From assembly GCF_021728415.1 (NCBI RefSeq), contig NZ_JAKKDV010000002.1, positions 62,001 through 126,000 on the forward strand: a stretch of DNA of 64,000 bases, in the 5' to 3' direction. The translations under genes and the position numbers were made by a program. Positions 18,430-27,672 of this stretch are shown piece by piece. Under the pieces are notes generated by a model. That model searched no databases, had not been told where the DNA came from, and worked only from the letters and a program-made list of their open reading frames with translations. Position 1 is the stretch's first letter; each line of letters opens with the position of its first letter. Source of the DNA: Flaviramulus multivorans. GTDB lineage: Bacteria > Bacteroidota > Bacteroidia > Flavobacteriales > Flavobacteriaceae.

Positions 18430-18855
18430 TTATTTGGTTCTTGGAAGTGAAATGGTCGTTAATTTACAAACAGCAATTAAATTGTCGGCTTCATCGGTAA
18501 CTTTAATATCTAGTAACTGTGTGGTTCTGCCTTTATGCAAAAAGGTTGCTTTGGCATATACAAACCCTTCTTTTATACTTTTTAAATGGTTGGCTGTAAT
18601 TTCTATACCTCTTACAAAAAACTTTTCCTGATCTGAAAAAATAACGGAAGCAAAACTACCTACACTTTCGGCTAATGCCACCGTAGCGCCACCATGTAAT
18701 ATGCCGTCTGGTTGATACACTCTAGAGTTAACGGGCATTCTAGCGGTTAAAAAATGGTCGCCATAATCAACCATTTCTATATTTAAGGTTTCCATTAAGG
18801 TGTTTTTTGAAACTTTATTAGCTGCTTCTAAAACTTTTTCTTTAGATAATTGCAT
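18430..18855 (-). CDS. menI: Hotdog-fold thioesterase, likely 1,4-dihydroxy-2-naphthoyl-CoA hydrolase
   Basis: The protein has 141 residues and is a PaaI/YbgC-like single hotdog domain with the signature QPDGILHGGATVALAESVGS, in which the Glu is the likely catalytic base, and a second strand FVRGIEITANHLKSI. Being first in an operon with menF and menD points to the DHNA-CoA thioesterase step of menaquinone synthesis (MenI). The fold alone cannot exclude another acyl-CoA substrate. A -7 box lies 29 bp upstream. Confidence 0.8.
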   Translation of the reverse strand: MQLSKEKVLEAANKVSKNTLMETLNIEMVDYGDHFLTARMPVNSRVYQPDGILHGGATVALAESVGSFASVIFSDQEKFFVRGIEITANHLKSIKEGFVYAKATFLHKGRTTQLLDIKVTDEADNLIAVCKLTTISLPRTK

Positions 18856-18883
18856 GGAAATACAGTATTTTTATTTTCGATTG

Positions 18884-18891
18884 CAAAAGTA
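18884..18891 (-). promoter_or_regulatory. -7 box (TACTTTTG) of menI-menF-menD operon
   Basis: The minus strand reads TACTTTTG, matching TAnnTTTG, 29 bp before the menI ATG. No TTG was found at the expected -33 position. Confidence 0.5.
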
Positions 18892-18899
18892 CAAAATCT

Positions 18900-19070
18900 G
18901 ACGTCATTGCGACGCGTTTTTGCAACAAAGCAATCTTATTAAATTGATAAATTATTTAATAACTACCTCTTCGAGTGGTTCCAAATTTTTTGGAAGTATA
19001 TCGAGAAGCCTTATAATAAAGTTCTCGATACATTCCAATGTTATCGGAATACTCGAACTGACAACATTGT
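18900..19070. repeat. Decayed intergenic repeat resembling flavobacterial REP-like elements
   Basis: GACGTCATTGCGACGCG followed by AAAGCAATCTTATTA (18900-18940) recalls the 'GTCATTGCGA...AAGCAATCT' repeats scattered in many Bacteroidota genomes. From about 18968, TTCGAGTGGTTCC, ATATCGAGAAG, TTCTCGATACATTCC and ATACTCGAACTGAC resemble a second common repeat with TCGAGA-type arms. The assignment is from memory of such repeats. The copy looks degraded and lies between divergent genes. Confidence 0.4.
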
Positions 19071-19077
19071 TTCGTAT

Positions 19078-19650
19078 ATGACTATACCAACTTTAGAAAA
19101 CCAACGTGTACGCTTAGCGCCTTTAGAATTAAGTAATTACAAACATTTAATACCTATAGGCAAACAAGATAAATTGGTGCAATTTTCGCCTACAAAAATT
19201 GATACCCCCGAAGATTTAAAAGCGTATGTACAAACAGCCTTAGAACAACATAAGCAACAAACCGCTTTACCGTTTATAATTTTTGATAAACAGAAAAACG
19301 CTTTTGCGGGTTGTACACGTTATATGAATATTAATTGGACTAACAAGGTGTTAGAAATAGGCTCTACGTGGATTGGGAAAGAATTTCAGGGTACAGAACT
19401 TAATAAAAACATGAAGTTTTTAATGCTACGGTATGCTTTTGAAACCCTGGGCTTTGAAAAGGTAGAATTTAGAGTGGATGAACGGAACCTAGCCTCTAGA
19501 AAAGCAGTTGAAAAACTAGGTTGTAAACTTGAAGGTGTATTACGTAAAAACGTGTATTTGTTAGATGGTTTTAAACGTAACACCTGTTGTTATGGGTTAC
19601 TGTTGGAAGAATGGAACGAGATTAAAGAAACTGTTTTTGAAGGGTTTTGA
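19078..19650 (+). CDS. GNAT family N-acetyltransferase (RimJ/RimL-like)
   Basis: The protein has 190 residues and matches the RimJ/RimL-type acetyltransferase layout: N-terminal TLENQRVRLAPLELSNYKHL, a middle strand FAGCTRYMNINWTNKVLEIG, then TWIGKEFQGTELNKNMKFLM (acetyl-CoA region) and FRVDERNLASRKAVEKLGCKLEG. The substrate could be a protein N terminus or a small molecule. It is divergent from the menaquinone block, with the decayed repeat region just upstream. Confidence 0.85.
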   Translation: MTIPTLENQRVRLAPLELSNYKHLIPIGKQDKLVQFSPTKIDTPEDLKAYVQTALEQHKQQTALPFIIFDKQKNAFAGCTRYMNINWTNKVLEIGSTWIGKEFQGTELNKNMKFLMLRYAFETLGFEKVEFRVDERNLASRKAVEKLGCKLEGVLRKNVYLLDGFKRNTCCYGLLLEEWNEIKETVFEGF

Positions 19651-19714
19651 ATCTTATAATTAATCTTGTTATCATATAATATTAGATTTTATTAAATTAA
19701 TAACTACATATATT

Positions 19715-20389
19715 TTAATATAATTTGTTCACATCTTTATTTGATTCAGTTAAATATTTTAAAAAATCAACTCCCAAAATTGTTATATTTAATTCTCCAT
19801 TATCTTCTCTTATTAAAGTGAAATGGAATAAAAAATTTAAATACTCATTATAAGAGTAATTTTCATAGTATTTTGAATGATTTTTAACCGCGGTATCATA
19901 GAAAAACTTAACCGATTCTTTTGTTTGTGCAGAATGTGAATTTACATATTCTAATATTCTTATTTGAGAGCCAAATATATTATTATATATAATATCAAAA
20001 TGCCTCATTATATATAGCAAACACCCATAATTAATTAATCTTTCAATTTTCTCATCATTACTATCGAGGTTTTGATATTCTGATTCGTTTGAAACTGCTT
20101 CTTTAAACATTTCTATTGTTTCTGGTCTAAATAAACCAACAACTCTATCTATATGCGATATTTCTTCTGTTTTTGTCTCACTAACCGTTACTTGTTGTTT
20201 AGCTTCCAAAGATTTAGTCCCATAACCAACTTTTGTAATTCTATTAATTAAATCAACCAAAGGTTTTCTAAAAATGAGTAGCCCAATTAACACTACAAAT
20301 GGCCACTTCAATGAATTCGCTAACTGAATCCAATCTAACGCAGCTTCAATATTTGTTTGAGTGGCATCAATGTTTGATTCTTGTTCCAT
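19715..20389 (-). CDS. Unknown membrane-anchored protein
   Basis: I place the start at the ATG at 20389 (MEQESNIDATQTNIEAALDW); an upstream ATG at 20521 would add 44 low-complexity Ile/Asn/Lys-rich residues. The resulting protein has 224 residues. One membrane segment (WPFVVLIGLLIF, residues about 30-42) is followed by RKPLVDLINRITKVGYGTKSL, then a soluble helical domain. I recognise no family. Single-pass proteins of this shape with an amphipathic stretch after the membrane helix occur as orphan genes and in defence loci, but nothing nearby supports a defence role. Function unknown. Confidence 0.6.
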   Translation of the reverse strand: MEQESNIDATQTNIEAALDWIQLANSLKWPFVVLIGLLIFRKPLVDLINRITKVGYGTKSLEAKQQVTVSETKTEEISHIDRVVGLFRPETIEMFKEAVSNESEYQNLDSNDEKIERLINYGCLLYIMRHFDIIYNNIFGSQIRILEYVNSHSAQTKESVKFFYDTAVKNHSKYYENYSYNEYLNFLFHFTLIREDNGELNITILGVDFLKYLTESNKDVNKLY

Positions 20390-20564
20390 ATAGTTTTCTG
20401 GTTTAATATTAATAATTATAGCAAATATTCTGATAATTATTGAATCTATTAAAACGAAGTTCGATAATTTTTCCCACAATTTCAAATTATATATTTTCGA
20501 CTTCAAAAAAGTTATGAACAATTAATCGCTTTATTCACAAGGGTTTAAGTCAAGCTTAGTTTTT

Positions 20565-20581
20565 TTGGCACGCTGTTTGTA
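20565..20581 (+). promoter_or_regulatory. Possible sigma-54 (RpoN) promoter
   Basis: TTGGCACG (20565-20572), 4 bp, then TTGTA (20577-20581). The -24 GG (20567-20568) and -12 G (20579) are 12 bp apart, as RpoN promoters require. The only departure from TGGCACG-N4-TTGCW is T instead of C at -12. The ATG of the Arg/Asn-rich gene is 36 bp downstream. Confidence 0.45.
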
Positions 20582-20616
20582 TTTAACCAAGCGTATCACA
20601 TTTAAAACATACAATT

Positions 20617-21966
20617 ATGAAAAAGTTTATATTTTTATTAGCAGGTTTATTCCTTACAGGATTTACTGTTAATGCAGACACAAGCAACACCACTACACAC
20701 ACTGCAACAACTTTATATGGAGGTTACGGAAACTCTTTCATATTTGTAGAAGATGGCATTGAATTTTCGGTGTTCCGTGATGGACAATTCGATTTTAATA
20801 TTTTAAGAGGAAATTCTCGCTTAGGCGTTTCGGTAAACTCACCAAACGTAAGCATCAGTTTTAATTCTGGATACGATTATAATGCATACGTACAATACGA
20901 CGAGTATGGTGCGGTAATTCAAGTTGAAAATACCCCAATATATTATGATTACTACGGACGTGTAAATCAAATTGGTAATGTAAATATTTACTATAACAAC
21001 TTTGGTTACTTATCGCGTGTTGGTGGATTGTATGTACACTATAATAGATATAATGTGTTTTCGCACTATACAGGATACATAAATTATTATAACAGAGTTT
21101 ATGTTTACAGACCTTGGCACCGTTATTACAGTATTCCTGCTTATGATTACTGTGTAGTATATAACAGACCTTACAGACAATTTTATAACCCTGTACGTTA
21201 TGTGTATAACAGACCGTTTTATAACAATTACAGACCTAGAACTGCGATTGCTAGCAGACGTGGTAACACTATTGCAAGAAACAGAAGTTATGCAACAGCA
21301 AACAGAAGCTCTAGAAATGTAACTCGTGTGAATACGAATGCTAACTCTAGAAGAACAATGGCTCAGAATAATACACGTGTTAATAGAAATGATGCTAGAG
21401 TTAGAAATAACAGTAACAGAGAAACTACTGTAAGACGAAATACTAACTCTAATAGAGCCAATAGTAATAGAGAAGTAATTAGACGTGATAATAACTCAAA
21501 CAGAACAAGTGGTAATAGAGAAGCTGTGAGACGTGATAATAACTCAAACAGAACGAGTGGCAATAGAGATGCTGTGAGACGAGATAACAATTCGAACAGA
21601 AACAATAGCGCTACTGCCAATAGAGAAAACACTGTAAGAAGAAATACTAATTCTAGAACAATAACTAGAAACAATGCAGAGTTAAATAATAGAAATACGA
21701 GAACTAATACAAGAACGAATGAAGTGAGACGTGAGCAAAAAAGAACTGTTGTTCAAAAACCAAATAATTCAAATTCTCGTACATATAATAGAAGCAATAA
21801 TACAACTAGAAAGACACAAGTAGCAAAACGTACTGTAAGTAAGCCAAGAAGTACTTCACAACGTACTATTACACGATCTACACAAAGTAGCAGACCAAAA
21901 GCTACCACAAGTAGAAGTAATTCTAGTAACAATACAAGATCGACAACAAAAAGAAGACGATCATAA
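20617..21966 (+). CDS. Secreted Tyr/Asn- then Arg/Asn-rich low-complexity protein
   Basis: The protein has 449 residues. A signal peptide (MKKFIFLLAGLFLTGFTVNA) leads into a short beta-rich part (GIEFSVFRDGQFDFNILRG) and then a Tyr/Asn-rich region to about residue 210 with repeated YYDYYGRVNQIG-type units. From about 210 to the end it is Arg/Asn/Ser/Thr-rich and strongly basic, with three 16-residue units (RRDNNSNRTSGNREAV-type) encoded by 48-bp tandem repeats at 21466-21609. It has no recognised enzyme domain. The basic, disordered tail could bind nucleic acid, polysaccharide or a surface; that is inference. A possible RpoN promoter lies upstream and a terminator downstream, so it is probably transcribed alone. 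Confidence 0.65.
   Translation: MKKFIFLLAGLFLTGFTVNADTSNTTTHTATTLYGGYGNSFIFVEDGIEFSVFRDGQFDFNILRGNSRLGVSVNSPNVSISFNSGYDYNAYVQYDEYGAVIQVENTPIYYDYYGRVNQIGNVNIYYNNFGYLSRVGGLYVHYNRYNVFSHYTGYINYYNRVYVYRPWHRYYSIPAYDYCVVYNRPYRQFYNPVRYVYNRPFYNNYRPRTAIASRRGNTIARNRSYATANRSSRNVTRVNTNANSRRTMAQNNTRVNRNDARVRNNSNRETTVRRNTNSNRANSNREVIRRDNNSNRTSGNREAVRRDNNSNRTSGNRDAVRRDNNSNRNNSATANRENTVRRNTNSRTITRNNAELNNRNTRTNTRTNEVRREQKRTVVQKPNNSNSRTYNRSNNTTRKTQVAKRTVSKPRSTSQRTITRSTQSSRPKATTSRSNSSNNTRSTTKRRRS
21466..21609 (+). repeat. Three in-frame 48-bp tandem repeats
   Basis: Units start at 21466, 21514 and 21562. The 48-bp length keeps frame (16 residues each), and the central GAYAAYAAYTCRAACAGAA core is almost unchanged, so copy number could vary without frameshift. 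Confidence 0.8.
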
Positions 21967-21987
21967 AAATTTTGGTTGGTTAGTTTG

Positions 21988-22034
21988 GAAAGCCCTGCGA
22001 TACGTTTGCCTCAAAGCAACATCGTGGGGTTTTC
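21988..22034 (+). terminator. Intrinsic terminator of the Arg/Asn-rich gene
   Basis: GAAAGCCCTGCGAT (21988-22001) pairs with ATCGTGGGGTTTTC (22021-22034) using three G-U pairs, followed by TGTTTTTAATT. It lies 22 bp past the stop. The following TTCCTTCGGAAGCAGGAA (about 22042-22059) may be another small inverted repeat. Confidence 0.7.
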
Positions 22035-22105
22035 TGTTTTTAATTCCTTCGGAAGCAGGAATCTTAATTATTATAAAAAGTGGCTATTGGACAAACATGA
22101 AATCC

Positions 22106-23563
22106 CTATTTCAACCTTAAATAGCGCTTTATAAGTATGCTAATATCTTCAGAAAAATTATACTTATATACTACAAATACATACAACCCAGATACTATGG
22201 TAGATTTTAATGCAATATTAATAAACGGGTTAAAAGGAAATTCCCAGAAATAAAATAACAAAGTACTGACCACTATCAACACCGCTATTTTAAGTGTATA
22301 TATAGTAAACGGGAATATTTTGAATTTTTTGTAAACGAAAAACAACTTAATTGTGTTATAAATAAAAATAGCTAAAAACGTTGCAATAGCAGCACCATTT
22401 ATTCCAAATAACGGAATAAATAGCATGTTTAGCAACACCATTAAAATTACTAAAATAACACCTAAAACCAGTACCATGCGGTAATAGTCGCTATTAAACA
22501 AAATAGCGTTATTACTCCCTAATACGGTATCGTAAAGTTTTGATAAGCTTATTATAAACACCACAAACAAGCCACCACTAAACTCTTCTGGAATGATATG
22601 GTAAAGTTGGTTAATATTTAATACAATTAATAAAAAAATAAGACCGCCAACAATAAACAAATTCAACGAGCTTTTTTTATATAAATCCTCCAGCGCATCG
22701 TGATCTTTATCGTTTAAGTATTTAGCCGACAATGGTAATAGTATTTGATGCATTGCTCTTTGTGGCACCGCAATAACAGCGGCAATAAAAATAGCCACAT
22801 TGTAATAGGCAATTTCCTTAATATCAATATAACTACCAAGCATCACTTTGTCTACATCTAAAAGCACCGTAGCAATAGAACCCGCTATAATTATAAGGAA
22901 AGAGTACTTTAAAATTCTGCTTAAATTATTAACGCGTTTAAAAGTAATTACTGGTAATTTAATGTAAAATGCGTACCCGAGCATCACCAACATTCTTAAC
23001 ACATAAATAACCACCAATCCAATCATAAACTGCTCAATATCTATTACTTTGAAATGTAATAGAAACAACAACACCATCGTTAAAGCTCTATAAAAAACCT
23101 CCTTCATGAAATTTCCAAAAACTGTAAGCATTTGCACTTTTGCCCAAGCAAAAAATACCTCAAAATACGCGAGCGCAATAGCTATAATAACAGTATGCCA
23201 GATGTAACCTCTAATAATCTCATTTTTTACAGCAAGAAAATTGGCAATAGCTTCATAAAAGGTATGTGTAAATAGAATTAAAGGAATTATTAATAATGCT
23301 GGTAAAAACAGCATAAGCGTTAAAAAACTATGTAACGCATTACGCGTTTTATAGGTTGAATAGAATTTTACTAACGTATTATGTACCCCAAAGGCCATTA
23401 AAGGCATAATAACATAAGCTAAAGACAACATATACCCAACCATACCATAATACGCGTCGCTCATAAACTCAGTGTACAAAAACAACGTGTTAATGGCTCC
23501 AATAAAAAAGCCTAAATAGGTAGAAATAATGTTTTTGAAAGATTGCGAAGCTACTATCCCCAT
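22106..23563 (-). CDS. Polysaccharide flippase-like membrane protein (Wzx/MATE type)
   Basis: The protein has 485 residues with about 12-14 predicted membrane helices. The N terminus (GIVASQSFKNIISTYLGFFIGAINTLFLY) and the central DVDKVMLGSYIDIKEIAYYNVAIFIAAV match lipopolysaccharide/O-antigen flippases of the MVF/MATE superfamily. It would move a lipid-linked glycan across the inner membrane. It starts within the last base of the glycosyltransferase stop codon, so it is coupled to that gene. Confidence 0.85.
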   Translation of the reverse strand: MGIVASQSFKNIISTYLGFFIGAINTLFLYTEFMSDAYYGMVGYMLSLAYVIMPLMAFGVHNTLVKFYSTYKTRNALHSFLTLMLFLPALLIIPLILFTHTFYEAIANFLAVKNEIIRGYIWHTVIIAIALAYFEVFFAWAKVQMLTVFGNFMKEVFYRALTMVLLFLLHFKVIDIEQFMIGLVVIYVLRMLVMLGYAFYIKLPVITFKRVNNLSRILKYSFLIIIAGSIATVLLDVDKVMLGSYIDIKEIAYYNVAIFIAAVIAVPQRAMHQILLPLSAKYLNDKDHDALEDLYKKSSLNLFIVGGLIFLLIVLNINQLYHIIPEEFSGGLFVVFIISLSKLYDTVLGSNNAILFNSDYYRMVLVLGVILVILMVLLNMLFIPLFGINGAAIATFLAIFIYNTIKLFFVYKKFKIFPFTIYTLKIAVLIVVSTLLFYFWEFPFNPFINIALKSTIVSGLYVFVVYKYNFSEDISILIKRYLRLK

Positions 23564-24843
23564 TATAGTAATTTTGAAAGCGATTCAGTTAATGCCTTTC
23601 TATGGTATTTTTGCAAGCCTATTGGTTGCGTTTTTAAACTATTGGTTTTATAACCCTTATAATGCTCTAAGATAGCTTTTTTTAGTGATTCATAATCATC
23701 ATAGTAGAAGTACTTACCAGTGTTGGTTTCGGTTATAATTTTTTCCACATCCGATTCTTTAGGGCCTAAAGCAATAATGGGTCTGTTCGAAATCATATAC
23801 TCAAACAACTTCCCTGGTATGATGCATTTCGTTTCTTCAGAATCTATCTCAATAAGTAGTAGTATTTGTGATTTTTTTTGATATTTAACAGCTTCATTAT
23901 GCTTAACATAGCCTACATTATTAATATAGTTACTTAAACTATTATTTTTAATAGATTGTAACACTTCATCACTTACAGAGCCTATAAAGTTAAGCTGAAA
24001 ATCATTTGAGAAGTCTGAATTTTGAGCTACCAAATCTTTTAAAACACTCCACAAAACTTCTGGATTTCGTTTTGACAATAAAGACCCAATATGAGACATG
24101 GTGAATTTTGAATCCATCTCAAAACTTGTATGTTTTTCGTTATCGTATCCGTTAGTAATAACGTCAATAGGTTGCTTTGTAATTTGCTCAAATTCCTTTT
24201 TTGTAGTGAAGCTAGTTACTATAAGTTGGTCTGCCTTATTTAAGACGGCTTTCTCTAAAGTCTTATGCTTTTTTTTAGATGCTTTAGTTAATTTGAGTTG
24301 TTTATGATAACCAATAGTCGTCCATGGGTCTCTAAAATCTGCTAACCACTTCACTCCAAGTTTTTCCTTAAGGTTTAGACCTATTAGGTGGACACTATGT
24401 GGCGGACCCGTAGTAATTATCACTTCTATTTGCTCTTTTTGAATGTAATCTTGTAAAAAAGCTGCTGATGGCTTTACCCAACCTACTCTAGCATCCGGAA
24501 TAAAAAAATTACCTCGAATAAAAAGCATTAACTTTTCAACAATATTTTGCTTTTTATAGTCCGAAATAATGCCTTTACTGATTGTTTTTACTGATTTTTT
24601 AGAAAACATGCTAGCCCACCTGTAAGGCTCCTTAATTGGGTGTTTTATGATAGTGGCAGCATCTGTTACTTCTTCCTTTAAACTTTCATCAATAACAGGA
24701 TAATTAGGGTTTTCAGGAATATAGACAACGGGGTGCACATCAAACTCTGGTAAATATTTCACAAATTTTAACCAACGCTGTACCCCAGGACCTCCTGCAG
24801 GTGGCCAATAATAGGTTATGATTAAAACTTTCTTCTTGTCCAT
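23563..24843 (-). CDS. Glycosyltransferase family 4 (GT-B) protein
   Basis: The protein has 426 residues. It opens with KVLIITYYWPPAGGPGVQRW, the typical donor/acceptor N terminus of flavobacterial GT4 enzymes. The C-terminal Rossmann half holds FTMSHIGSLLSKRNPEVLW and the donor-binding IIPGKLFEYMISNRPIIALGP, with the Glu expected in the E-x7-E region. The sugar donor is unknown. It lies between YfhO and the flippase in a same-strand run, which suggests surface-glycan synthesis. Confidence 0.9.
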   Translation of the reverse strand: MDKKKVLIITYYWPPAGGPGVQRWLKFVKYLPEFDVHPVVYIPENPNYPVIDESLKEEVTDAATIIKHPIKEPYRWASMFSKKSVKTISKGIISDYKKQNIVEKLMLFIRGNFFIPDARVGWVKPSAAFLQDYIQKEQIEVIITTGPPHSVHLIGLNLKEKLGVKWLADFRDPWTTIGYHKQLKLTKASKKKHKTLEKAVLNKADQLIVTSFTTKKEFEQITKQPIDVITNGYDNEKHTSFEMDSKFTMSHIGSLLSKRNPEVLWSVLKDLVAQNSDFSNDFQLNFIGSVSDEVLQSIKNNSLSNYINNVGYVKHNEAVKYQKKSQILLLIEIDSEETKCIIPGKLFEYMISNRPIIALGPKESDVEKIITETNTGKYFYYDDYESLKKAILEHYKGYKTNSLKTQPIGLQKYHRKALTESLSKLL

Positions 24844-24867
24844 TTTTGTCGTTCCAGTGAAGGCAGT

Positions 24868-27282
24868 CTATTTCTTTTTATATTCGTAAAAAAGGCCTCC
24901 TAGTAGCAATATCCCGAGCAGTATAGAACTAGCAAGTGCTATTTTACTACCCTTTTTAACAACATCTGGGTCAAATTTAAATTCAACCGTGTGTTTACCA
25001 GCCGGAATTGGCATTCCTCTTAAAATATAATCAACACGCATATGACTTGTCTCTTTACCATTTATAAAGGTTTTCCAGCCTTTTGGGTAATAGATTTCTG
25101 AGAATACCGCAAACCCATCGTTTGAATTGTTAGATTGATATTTTAAATAGTTAGGTTTTACTTCTAGTAATTTAATTGATGCCAGCGAGTCAACCACATA
25201 TTCAGGTTTTATGCTTTCAATAGTTTTTTGAGAAGTATAAATAGCTTTCTTTTTATTGTTTAAAGAATCTAAAAGTTTTATTTCTTCATTTGCAGAATCA
25301 ACTTTTTCTAACGATTCAATAAACCAAGCATTACCATTAGCATCTTCATTATTATAAGGAAACACATTACCTTGCTCATCTTGCGCAATAATGTACTTAG
25401 TATTTAGCATATTTAGAACGTTCAAGTTGTTTCTTGAAATATACCATTCAAAAACCTCGCTGTAACGCCTTAATTCAGCAGCATTATAACCATTTAAAGA
25501 ATTATGGAAATAGGATGGCTTTGAAGGACCAGAAACTAAATCAAAAACCCTAAAATGTGATGTATCTTTGAGAATTTCTTTGTCAACTTCATTCGCTTGA
25601 AAAGGTTTGCTCATAGCAAGGCTAGAAACAAAATCATCGTTATTTACATAGCGTCTATCAACACCTACCAAATCAAAAAGGATTAAAACTGCAAATCCTG
25701 CTATTACCCATTTTTCTTTGAGCTTATCTCTCAAATACATGAAAATAGCACCCGCAGAAAGCAACACCAAAACCAAGGTCCGAAGGGTATCTTGAGTAAA
25801 AAGTGCTTTTCTATCTATTTTTAACGCCTCTACAAAATCTGGTCCATAATTCTGACGATAAAAACCATCATTTACACCAACAAAATCAAATATTGAGGAT
25901 TTAAATAACAAGAAAACAAGTGCTAAACCACCTGTAATAATCGTAGAATATTTTAAAGCTTTAAGTTTATCTTCTTTCTTTTCAAAGTCGTTAAACAATT
26001 TGACTAAACCAAAAACAGCAAGTACAGGAATACATAGTTCCAAAATTACCTGTATAGATGTAACGGCTCTAAATTTGTTATAAAGCGGCACATAATCAAT
26101 AAAGAAATCGGTTAAAAAACCTAAATTCTTTCCATAAGATAATAGTAGAGATAATACAGTTCCTCCTACTAACCACCATTTTAATCGCCCTTTGACTAAA
26201 AATAACGCAAACACAAAAAGAAATAAAATAACTGCTCCTACATATGCAGGGGCTTCTACTATAGGCTGTTTTCCCCAATACATGGGTGCTCTTTTCACTT
26301 CTTGTGCTGCCTGTGTGGTAGTGGCACCTAACTTCCTAAATGCTTCATACGTCGCTGAATCTTTTCCAATATCCTCACCATTTCCACCACCCATAAATCG
26401 TGGTATAAACAGGTTAAAAGTTTCCCAGAAACCATAGCTAAACTGGGTTATGTAGGCTCTATCCAAACCAGGAGTAACTTCTTTTGGCGAGCCATCAGAT
26501 TTTATAGTTAATTCGCTTTTACTACGCTTACTTTCCTTTACATATTCACTGGTTGCCAAAATATTGGTAGCGTTTAAAGCAATTGAAAGCGCCACAGCAC
26601 CAACAAGTATACCTACAGATTTAAAATAATGTGGTAGCATCTTCTTTTTAAAAGCATCAATTGAATACACTACACCTAATACAATGACTAAAAACATTAG
26701 GTAATAGGTCATTTGAAAATGATTTGCCACAAGCTCAAGCCCCATAGCAACAGCGGTTACCAAAAATCCTCCAACATATTTCTTTTGAAAAACCAACAAA
26801 ATACCACTTAAAACCAGTGGCATATAGGCAATGGCATGCGCTTTACTATTGTGTCCAACACCTAAAATAATAATCAAGTAGGTTGAAAAACCAAATGCTA
26901 TGGCTCCTAATGCTGCGAGTTTAAAATCGACTTTCAAAACTAATAATAGCACATAAAAGCTTAGCAAATACAGAAATAAATAATCAGCAGGACGTGGTAA
27001 GAACCGAAGTGTTAAATCGAGTTTTTTAATATAGCTATGCGGGTATTTTGCTCCTAACTGATAGGTTGGCATACCACCAAACGCACTGTTAGTCCAGTAG
27101 GTTTCTTCCCCTGTTTCAGCCTTAAAATCAGACTGCTGCTTACTCATCCCAATAAACTGAACTATATCATTCTGATAAATGGTTTTACCACTTAAAACAG
27201 GATTAAAATAAGCTAATGAAAGAATTATAAAACCAATTAAAACTAATAGGTGCGGAAGAAATTTTTTAATTGAAAATTGCAT
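24868..27282 (-). CDS. YfhO-family multi-pass membrane protein
   Basis: The protein has 804 residues. About 12-13 membrane helices occupy residues 10-530, including LIGFIILSLAYFNPVLSGKTIYQND and AIAFGFSTYLIIILGVGHNSKAHAIAYMPL. A soluble domain follows (KDTSHFRVFDLVSGPSKPS to YYPKGWKTFINGKE), then a last helix. This is the YfhO arrangement; YfhO proteins are thought to be GT-C-like and to help glycosylate surface polymers such as teichoic acid in Firmicutes. The role in Bacteroidota is not fixed. It is in line with DUF4834 upstream and a glycosyltransferase and flippase downstream. Confidence 0.88.
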   Translation of the reverse strand: MQFSIKKFLPHLLVLIGFIILSLAYFNPVLSGKTIYQNDIVQFIGMSKQQSDFKAETGEETYWTNSAFGGMPTYQLGAKYPHSYIKKLDLTLRFLPRPADYLFLYLLSFYVLLLVLKVDFKLAALGAIAFGFSTYLIIILGVGHNSKAHAIAYMPLVLSGILLVFQKKYVGGFLVTAVAMGLELVANHFQMTYYLMFLVIVLGVVYSIDAFKKKMLPHYFKSVGILVGAVALSIALNATNILATSEYVKESKRSKSELTIKSDGSPKEVTPGLDRAYITQFSYGFWETFNLFIPRFMGGGNGEDIGKDSATYEAFRKLGATTTQAAQEVKRAPMYWGKQPIVEAPAYVGAVILFLFVFALFLVKGRLKWWLVGGTVLSLLLSYGKNLGFLTDFFIDYVPLYNKFRAVTSIQVILELCIPVLAVFGLVKLFNDFEKKEDKLKALKYSTIITGGLALVFLLFKSSIFDFVGVNDGFYRQNYGPDFVEALKIDRKALFTQDTLRTLVLVLLSAGAIFMYLRDKLKEKWVIAGFAVLILFDLVGVDRRYVNNDDFVSSLAMSKPFQANEVDKEILKDTSHFRVFDLVSGPSKPSYFHNSLNGYNAAELRRYSEVFEWYISRNNLNVLNMLNTKYIIAQDEQGNVFPYNNEDANGNAWFIESLEKVDSANEEIKLLDSLNNKKKAIYTSQKTIESIKPEYVVDSLASIKLLEVKPNYLKYQSNNSNDGFAVFSEIYYPKGWKTFINGKETSHMRVDYILRGMPIPAGKHTVEFKFDPDVVKKGSKIALASSILLGILLLGGLFYEYKKK

Positions 27283-27312
27283 GAAATGGTTTTAAGAAAA
27301 TGATTTTGAAAA

Positions 27313-27600
27313 TTAATCAATTTCTTCGTAATCCACATAATCCCCAACGTCTTTATTTGAAGTTTTAGTTTTTGGGATTTTATCAATGGTAACTTCGCCT
27401 TCTTTTTTAGGTTTTTCTTGTTGCGTATGTTTTTGAAATTGACCAAATTGGTCGCCAAAGCGTTGCTCAGCTTTTTTAGCAACAAATTTTATTAGTAATG
27501 GCGCAAATAAACGAGCTAGTATTTTAACCCCGAAATAAATTAATAGAATGATGAGTATCATTCTAACAAAACCTGTAACAGATGCGTACTGCATAATCAA
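27313..27600 (-). CDS. DUF4834 family small membrane protein
   Basis: The protein has 95 residues: one membrane helix (TGFVRMILIILLIYFGVKIL) followed by an acidic/basic tail ending KDVGDYVDYEEID. It matches DUF4834, a Bacteroidota family commonly encoded next to YfhO. Its function is unknown. The ATG at 27594 is an alternative start. A -7 box lies 11 bp upstream. Confidence 0.8.
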   Translation of the reverse strand: MIMQYASVTGFVRMILIILLIYFGVKILARLFAPLLIKFVAKKAEQRFGDQFGQFQKHTQQEKPKKEGEVTIDKIPKTKTSNKDVGDYVDYEEID

Positions 27601-27610
27601 TTATTTTGTG

Positions 27611-27618
27611 CAAAAATA
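27611..27618 (-). promoter_or_regulatory. -7 box (TATTTTTG) of DUF4834-yfhO operon
   Basis: The minus strand reads TATTTTTG, 11 bp before the first ATG, giving a very short leader. There is no clear -33 element. Confidence 0.4.
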
Positions 27619-27672
27619 CAATTCTAAACATTTAAAAAACCGTGAAAAATGATAAAAAAATTATAAAATATC

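Noticed and set aside
19715-20389. Membrane protein as a phage-defence effector
   Set aside because: Only a single-helix shape hints at this; no sensor, nuclease or other defence gene is nearby.
21363-21674. 103-codon minus-strand frame inside the Arg/Asn-rich gene, rich in Leu
   Set aside because: It is the shadow of the 48-bp repeats: antisense of AGA/AAT codons reads as Leu/Val. No start context.
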